A DNA stretch of 64,000 nt from Cryptomeria japonica (Eukaryota > Streptophyta > Pinopsida > Cupressales > Cupressaceae): the NCBI RefSeq assembly GCF_030272615.1, contig NC_081409.1, positions 647,128,468-647,192,467 of the forward strand. Direction: 5' to 3'. Below the pieces are notes generated by a model. The model did not search any database and had not been told where the DNA came from. It saw only the letters and a list, made by a program, of their open reading frames with translations. The stretch's first letter is position 1; every line of letters starts with the position of its first letter. Position numbers and translations under genes: made by a program. Positions 57,347 through 64,000 of this stretch are shown piece after piece.

Positions 57347-59060
57347 GTGGCTAGTGTGAATGGTAAACAAAATAAATTAGTATCTCATCCTAATCAAAAT
57401 ATTCAAATTTTCACTGATCATTTACCTTCACATTCCACTAATGTGATTGAGACTGATCATCTTGCCTTTTCTCCAAATGATCTTGGCCTTGAGTCTATTA
57501 ATGTGGTGAACCTTATTGATAAAAATGAAACTCCTAAGGACTTATGCATCACCTTTTATCCCAGTGACTCTATAGAAGCCCCTGATGGTCCACTATATAA
57601 CATTGCAAGAATCAAAGGCATACCCTCTCAAGGGGTGCTCATTGATCCGATTTGTATGGTTAATCTGATAACTAAAGAATTTCTTTATACTTTACAATTA
57701 CATCAAGTGATGTATGAGAAATCTGATGTGGTGATTAAAATATTTGATGTTTTTTCTTGTCCTACTATTGGTTCTATTTCTCTTCCCATTGAGGTTGATA
57801 CTAAATCTCTAAATGTTAACTTTGTTATAATTCTTATATCGAAACAATTTTGTGTGAAGTTGGGACATCCTTGGCTCTCTTCCATGAAAGTGATCCCTTC
57901 TATTATTAATAAATGCTTGAAATTACCTCTTGATGACAAGATCATAACTGTTAATCATAACATGTACCAACCCATAGTTAGGCAAAGAGATGTTTGTCTT
58001 GATTGTTTTTGGTGCAAACAATTCCTACCTCTTAAACATAGAAGTGATTCTCTTTTTCAATCTTATCAAAACTGGAAGAATGAAATGATATTATCTTTGA
58101 TTAAACCTATAAATCCAACACTTAGTCTTCCTCCAACTGATTATCATATGCCTCTTCTTATGGATAAGTCTATTCTTCCCCATAAGGATAGAGATATTCT
58201 TCCTCCTAAAGAAGAATCTATTTCTTCTTCTAAGGATCAACTTATTCTTCCTCCTTAGCATCAATCTATTCCTCCTTTTAAGGATAAAAATATTATTTCC
58301 CCTAAGGATATAACTATTCCTCCTCCTCATGATGGACCTGGTCTCCTTCCCACACCTTCTATTCCTCCTCTATATGGTGCAGTTCTACCTCCTACATCTT
58401 ACAAAGGGAAGTGATCGACCTCTCCTATTGTTCAACCTAAAAGACCTTCCCCTATGCACCCTTCCTTCAATGAACAAAATAAGCCCATGCCTGATGAACA
58501 TAAACCTTCACAATCTTCAGTTAAAACTAAAAGAAACTGTAGTGCGAAAGAACGTTGATGGAGACGTCGTGCGAGAGCTCGCAAACTTGTTTCTCAAAAC
58601 ACTTCTTCCTCAAAGACACCAACTCTTGATATAATACCATTCTCTCAACAATCCCCTAATGAAGAGGTTCAACCCAATTCTCCAAGATGTAAAATGATTA
58701 AAACAAATGATGGTTCAAGTTTGATCCCTATTAGAGATCCTATTTTTATTAATCTTGATGAAGAAATAAGTGAGACTGTTGTTAATGATGAAAATGTTGA
58801 TCCTAATATTTCAGATGATGAATATGAATATGTTGATGTGGATAATGATTTATCTAAACAATTTTGAAAAATATTAATCCTAGCTCCAAGTAACAGACAA
58901 AGTGACCCATCATTAGAGCATGGTCCTTGTTTGTAAATTGTGATAGCTCCATCTACTATGCTTGATTTGGCTCCTCTTGCATATTGTCCACCTTCCTGAA
59001 ACAATGATGAGCAAGATCGTGAGGTGGATGATGTGCCTGATTAGCTTGATTAGCACTGTA
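57347..59060 (+). pseudogene. G2 retropepsin-like region with repetitive tail
   Basis: An open frame of 303 codons. The centre resembles Gypsy aspartic protease: GVLIDPICMVNLI in the place of the catalytic D-T/S-G turn, then VKIFDVFSCPTIGSISLP, LGHPWLSSMKVIPSI and KCLKLPL. The Asp is present but the following Gly is Ile, so catalysis is doubtful. After VCLDCFWCKQF comes a low-complexity tail with 8-residue repeats, a TAG at 58256, and further charged sequence with stops to a final acidic segment (EEISETVVNDENVD). RT never appears. Confidence 0.62.
58163..58330 (+). repeat. 24-bp coding minisatellite, seven units
   Basis: Seven imperfect 24-bp units encode 8-residue repeats of the form D-x-x-I-L-P-P-K (DKSILPHK, DRDILPPK, EESISSSK, DQLILPP followed by a stop, HQSIPPFK, DKNIISPK, DITIPPPH). 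All are in the same frame, so the repeat grew while the region was still coding. Confidence 0.88.
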
Positions 59061-59261
59061 GATTCTCTCTCTCTATCTTGCTTGTTTGTGATCTTCTTTT
59101 TTTCTCTCAATTATTCTATTTGTCTCTCATAGTGTTGTCTACTTGAGGACAATGCAAAGTGTTGAGATCTCTTTTGGTCTCTCCTATGTTGACTCAAAAG
59201 AGACTTGTTCTCTTCTTCCATGTTGGTTCTTCTTTCTTTGGGGGATGAGGACAATTCTATT

Positions 59262-59262
59262 C

Positions 59263-59293
<31 letters not shown>

Positions 59294-59294
59294 C
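59262..59294. repeat. (CATA)n/(AT)n simple repeat
   Basis: CATACATACATA followed by an AT run, in the untranslated region of G2 just after GGGGGATGAGGACAATT. Confidence 0.9.
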
Positions 59295-59790
59295 GCATTA
59301 TTTGTCATAAAAAGGATAATGACCCAAGAGTTAAGTGAAACCACCCTATGTTTTGTGTTTTGTGATCATTATAATTTGATTTGCCCTTTCTTAGGGGCCT
59401 ATTATTATAACTTACTTGTCTTTTTGGATGTATCCTACCTTAAAGCAGTTACTCCTAATAAGGCATACACAATCGCTTTAATGTGGGGTCATATACTCTA
59501 CTCAATGATTCTCTCTCTTACATATCTTGATACTGAAGTTACTTAGAAAACTTTGTCTTTTTCTTTGTAATTTTGATATTTTTCTTTTCACGACTCATAG
59601 TAAGAGAACCTTACTAGTTTGCAACTATGGTTCTCTCTTTCTCTTTCTCATGATGTTCCTTTTACCTTGTTATTAAAGTTGTGACATCCTAAACTTGGTG
59701 TATATTGCCTCCTTGATGACTTGGTGAACGTTTTTCAATGTGATCCCTTTGTACTTCATCTAGAGTATGATTTACTTCATGCTCCTGCTA

Positions 59791-59804
59791 AATTGGGGGC
59801 TAAA
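59791..59804 (+). other. Polypurine-like tract of G2
   Basis: AATTGGGGGCTAAA directly before the LTR start TGTAGCATCC. Typical placement for a Gypsy polypurine tract. Confidence 0.6.
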
Positions 59805-60990
59805 TGTAGCATCCTAAAATTTCACCATTGTATAATTTTGACCATATTGGGTACCTACCTTAGTGTTTACACCCATTGGCCTAATTGGGACTTGATTATG
59901 CTCACACCCCTCATGAATTTTATCATTTTTTGACTTGTCCCATTTATTTTACACCTTATCCTAACCCTGAATAGGGGTTGGACTAGGGTGCCATGCTTTG
60001 GTCCCCCCTAAATTGGGCCCCATTTTACCCCTTGGTCCTATTTCAAAATTAAGAAGGATTTCATTCTTTGTGTTGGCTCATGTTTGGAAATTAGCAATTT
60101 ATCTGATAGGCAAGTATAAAAGGAGGATTTCCCCTCTCATTTGAACATCTAATATATCTACCAAGCATCCGACAATCACATATGAAATCAAGCAATCAAG
60201 CATTCAAGAAATTGAGCATTAATATGTCTTCAAGCCTTAGAGAAACAATAAAGTCAAGATTAAAGCATTGAAGTAGACATCTTTCATTCTATTTTGTTGA
60301 AGACCATCAAGCTCTAATTCTGTGTGGAGACAAACAAACTTCACAAGGAGATATATCATTGAATTTTAGTCATTATTCAACATCTACCTCAAAAGGAGAA
60401 GTTTTCATTATAACAATTTTGATTATGTTTTTCATGGTTAATTCCAAAATAGGGGCTTGACCTAAGGCAAGCCCCTATTCATAACCCATTTCCCTTCTTT
60501 TCTATGTGCAAGAAACAAGTATGGAGTTGTACTCTTCAAAATAGGCATTATATGCAGAGACAAATCAACCCTCTTTGGCGTGTGAAAAAGTAGGAGGACC
60601 AAGGTGACAAGCACAACGGTCCCGACATTTTTGGAGCCTTTTTGAGGATCAAATTTGAATCTACATATTTTGCTCAGATCCAGGTGTACGTGAAAAATCT
60701 CACACCTGTACGTCATTTTTTTCTCAATTTTACCTTCATTTTTCAGCACTTTACCTTAATTCAACATTTTAAACCACAAAAGAGGAAACCCCCAAATTAG
60801 TATTTAGTCTAAATCTTTGTTGATTTTTGACTAAATCTATTGGATTCTCCCTATTTTGAATATAGTGGTCAACCCAAGCAAAAATGAGTGGTTTTCATAC
60901 ATCTAATGTTAGAAACCCTAATTTTTCACCATTACAATGCTATTAAAAGGGATACCCACCTAGGTCTAAGAGAGCCTAAAATGTAGGGAA
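59805..60990 (+). repeat. 3' LTR of G2 (right end approximate)
   Basis: Starts TGTAGCATCCTAAAATTTC after the polypurine-like tract. It contains a clear TATA box and a leader. The right end is not fixed because there is no second copy to align. Confidence 0.6.
60115..60122 (+). promoter_or_regulatory. TATA box of the G2 LTR
   Basis: TATAAAAG followed by GAGG and a C/T-rich start region (TTTCCCCTCTCATTTG), about 310 bp into the LTR. This is the best-formed core promoter in the window. Confidence 0.6.
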
Positions 60991-62476
60991 TATAACTAGA
61001 TCCTTATCCCTAGTTATTATCTTGTCAATTGACCAATGATCCAAACCCTTGAATATTGATGTTGGCTTCCCATTGAGGATATTTGGAGACATCAGTTGGA
61101 AACACTAACAACTGGATCAATATCTCATTACCCACTAGGAAATTACTATTCAACCTCAAACACTTAACCATGTATCTATATTTACTTTAAAGTCCCAGTA
61201 GAAAAGTTCCTATGATAACACCATGATACATCAATAATAAGGAAGCAAAAGAAATCATCCTTCATGCCCTATTCCAACATCAATACACATAAAACCATAT
61301 CAGTACATATCCAATTAAATTTATTACATCCATCTCTAATTAGAGTGTCCATTACATACATGATCAAAGATACAATACATGATCCAATATACAAATGATT
61401 ACATCTATCAAGAGAAAGAGAAAAAAAAAATCTAGTGTTGAGGAAGACTTGACATCCATCGAGAATGTCATTAAACAATTCCTTTGGTCCCAAATGGTAG
61501 TTGGAAATTCCACCCAACCATGTGGTACCCTAAGGTCCACCCCTCGTGCTCATGTAGATAGTCACATGACCTAAATAGTCATACAATAATACAAGGAGAG
61601 GCAATGGGCTTACACAAGAGCCAACATGGAGTGAATTGTCAACATAAACATAACACTAAACAAGAGTCATACAACAATATTAATATAATAATGCCAAAAA
61701 ATACATCGTTCTCATCAAAGAGTAACAATAAAAAAATAGAAGGTGCCTACGAAACAATGAAGTATCCTCAATCAACAAAAAAAGACAAGAGGCACCATCA
61801 AAAGAAAAATTAAAAAATTTCCAATCATCATATATCACAACAAGATAACCAAAAGATCAAGCAACAATAAATCCATAGGGTGTTATTCAAATTTCAATAC
61901 CTAGATACTAGAGTGGTAGTATAAGGAGTATAATCATATGTTCTTGTGAGGACACACCACATGAAACCGAGGCATTCTCTCAAATGGATGAGAATGGTGA
62001 TCATGCAAGAATCGACCCCACATGTGTAGACAAACAACTTTGAGTAAGAACCAACACCTACATGTGTGAGCATGCCTTCCCAAGTCATCCTTAGCCTCAT
62101 ACTAGCAGTCAAGGCATTCTTGGGGAACCACTTATCTCTTATTAATGTTTTATCCGATCTCTTTTTTATTATTAAGTTATCACTTGATTAAGAAAATCCC
62201 CACCGTGATTGTCTACATACCACTTTGGGTTGGGTATGCATTGGGAACCACTCCCTAGACCCGCTATAGTACCTAGTTCTAGTATCATCCCATTCAATTG
62301 AATGGGGTATCAAAATGAACACAAAGCATTGATCCACTTTCCATAATCTTAATATTAACATATATCTCTTTTGTATAATTCCACATCAACCATACATAAT
62401 GCATACTCAATTAGTCATGCTACTAAGAGAATAGATCCACTGTTGGCATTTGGCATTATAACAAACAATAAGAGAT
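60991..62476. other. Unassigned AT-rich stretch
   Basis: No convincing coding frame on either strand and no recognisable retroelement motif. A short A-run lies near 61421-61430. The last 35 bp before element D repeat the word TGTTGGCATTT (62444-62454) that also opens its LTR. Confidence 0.3.
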
Positions 62477-63965
62477 TGTTGGCATTTCAATAAGGATATT
62501 GAGAAGGTTGTTGATGATTATTGATATTACTGATTAAGGATGATTTACTGTCTTAATATTATTATTTTGTCATTGATGTCAAGAAATTGATTTTCTAATT
62601 TAGTATGATGCTGCCATATCTTTAGAAGTATGATTTGATGAGTATAAAGATGTTGGTAAAAGACATAGAAAGAATATGATGAATAAGAGGATGAATAAGT
62701 TATTCAATAGGCAACTATTACCGAGTTAGACAATGATGAGATCATGATGTTTAGATTATTTTGATATCATACATATGTTATTGATTGAAAGGTTAATACT
62801 ATACTATGTTACCGAGCAAAGAACCTAGTCGGTAAACCCTAAGGAACCTAGTCAGTAAACCCTAAGGTTATCGCTATCGGTTAATGAAGGAAAAATGTCT
62901 ACCGAGTGAAGTTTAGTATTTACCAAGTTGCAACCGAGTAATAATAGAATGCATTAAATGATTACATGCATTATTTAATGAAGGAAGCTGATGAGCTGGC
63001 TATGATTAAATGATTGGTATGCCGTGAATGAAGTTTGTTAAAGATTCTATAGCAAAGGAAAATCAGCAGGAAGATCTACAGCTCAAATTGAACCGCAATA
63101 CCCTAGCACAAGTTCCAAGAAATGTATGCAAGTTCCAAGGCGGGGGAAAACATTTTTAGATCAAAGGATACATTGAACCTGGTCTAAGTTTGAAGATCTG
63201 ATGGCTATGATTGATCATGGGAAATATGATCAAGGAGATTAAGCGGTTGGCAATTGTTTATAAATAGGGAATTGTTGATAAACAATGTATGCGGACAAGT
63301 GTATGCACAGGGATGCTACATAGTGATTACCGAGCATAGAAGCTTGAAGACTTGTTTTGAATAACAGAGTATAGAGCCCAGCAGATGGACAAGATTAGTT
63401 CTATGTCTAAATTGTATTGAGAAAATAAGAATCTACTTTAGCATTTTAGATGTGAAGTTGCAGATAGATCTTTATTACTATTATTTTGTGAAGTGACAGA
63501 AAATCTCTTAATCGAGTGGACTTAACAGTCTTATTTGTAACACCCTCTAGCAAGGTGACATTTTGATTGAGTGTTTGAAATCCTTTACTTCTAACAAGGT
63601 GAAGATCCTAACAGATCTGAGGGAAATCCCTTAACTGGGTCACATCTAGCAATTTGTTTGTAATCTTTAACAGGATTTTCTTTTAACCGAGCATATTCTA
63701 GAAGATTATATTTCTTAGTGGGTTCGAAATCCCACAGTGGTTTTTCCCTATTTGGGTTTCCACGTTAAATCTGGTGTTATGAGTATTATGATGTTTATAT
63801 GCTTTTGAGTTTGCATGTTTAGCAGTTTTTGGTTATATTACTAAAATATATGTTACCGAGGTTGAATCTGATGTTTTTATGGAAGATTAAGTTTGTATGA
63901 TTCACCCCCCCCTCTCATCTTATCAGCTTGGCATCTGTACTTAACATTAAGTATCAAAACTATCA
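62477..63965 (+). repeat. 5' LTR of Copia element D
   Basis: TGTTGGCATTTC to AACTATCA, then the primer site. It contains GTCATTGATGTCAAG about 90 bp in, the leader phrase GTGGTTTTTCCCTATTTGGG, and poly-C followed by TCTCATC near the end. At 1489 bp it is the longest Copia LTR here. Confidence 0.85.
63259..63268 (+). promoter_or_regulatory. TATA box of element D LTR
   Basis: TATAAATAGG, a canonical plant TATA box, about 700 bp before the LTR end. Confidence 0.6.
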
Positions 63966-63967
63966 AT

Positions 63968-63979
63968 TGGTATCAGAGC
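63968..63979 (+). other. Primer binding site of element D
   Basis: Exact TGGTATCAGAGC two bases after the LTR end. Confidence 0.92.
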
Positions 63980-64000
63980 TTTGGACTCCGGAAGAAAAGT

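Larger units (their letters stand above)
55578..60990 (+). mobile_element. G2: Gypsy element, gag and protease only, 5' LTR absent
   Basis: Gag and protease-like frames are followed by a long untranslated region, a polypurine-like AATTGGGGGCTAAA and an LTR starting TGTAGCATCC. No RT, RNase H or integrase lies between protease and LTR, and no matching 5' LTR precedes gag. It is either a truncated copy of a non-autonomous lineage or one that lost pol. The right end is approximate. Confidence 0.65.
62477..64000 (+). mobile_element. Copia element D, left end only
   Basis: Complete 5' LTR and primer site, then the first 21 bases of the internal region before the window ends. It is a distinct family from A, B and C by sequence, with the same block order. 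Confidence 0.8.

Noticed and set aside
62444-62487. Second LTR start just before element D because TGTTGGCATTT occurs twice
   Set aside because: Only about 11 bases repeat and the following sequence differs; a primer site 1.49 kb downstream fits the second start.
1-64000. Host protein-coding genes with introns
   Set aside because: Every frame with recognisable homology is retroelement-derived or unassigned; no exon series with splice sites could be supported by eye.

Overview
The window is nested plant retrotransposon DNA. I see no host gene, tRNA, rRNA or CRISPR array. The evidence for a plant is Ty1/Copia long terminal repeats (LTRs) followed by the plant initiator-Met primer site TGGTATCAGAGC, polypurine tracts of the form AAAGGGGGAGA, Copia Gag/protease/integrase/RT/RNase H fragments, Gypsy Gag fragments and AT-rich repeat-derived spacers. 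The nesting depth and the multi-kilobase LTRs suggest a very large genome such as a conifer or other gymnosperm. That is an inference, and the species cannot be read from the window. The elements are labelled A, B, C, D, G1, G2, S and X below.

Layout. Copia element A is outermost. Its 5' LTR is 3-1195, its gag/protease start is 1248-2556, and the rest of pol (40446-50891) and the 3' LTR (51162-52388) lie about 38 kb downstream. The split is inside the protease domain and is filled by later insertions. Within the fill, 2557-5646 is LTR-like and unassigned DNA. 5647-10270 is a decayed minus-strand gene of an unrecognised repeat family (X), itself interrupted by an 891-bp insertion with TTTTT duplications. 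Copia B (10410-33144, target duplication AAAAC) sits in X. Inside B's integrase is G1 (13935-25525, target duplication AGTTA), a minus-strand element with 3.8-kb LTRs, a long gag frame and no pol. Inside B's 3' LTR is S (28982-33085, target duplication TGATT), probably a 4.1-kb solo LTR.

From 34001 a third Copia (C) has an open gag with four CCHC-like knuckles and a collapsed pol. It ends at an inverted junction with an opposite-strand LTR (38058-39258) and an opposite-strand RNase H fragment (39655-40254).

The most unusual structure is at 39700-48885: five tandem copies of a unit of about 1.68 kb. Each unit joins an antisense Copia RNase H piece, a spacer of about 190 bp, and a sense integrase piece of element A. 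All integrase copies already carry the same lost catalytic residue, so the enzyme was dead before amplification. Unit 5 later received an 821-bp solo LTR.

To the right of A are a second, small fragment of family X (53642-53870), a 5'-truncated Gypsy gag-protease element G2 (55578 to about 60990) with a 24-bp coding minisatellite, unassigned DNA, and the 5' LTR of another Copia (D, 62477-63965) that runs off the window. Almost every reading frame is broken. G1, with near-identical LTRs and one stop codon in a 903-codon gag frame, looks like the youngest large insertion.
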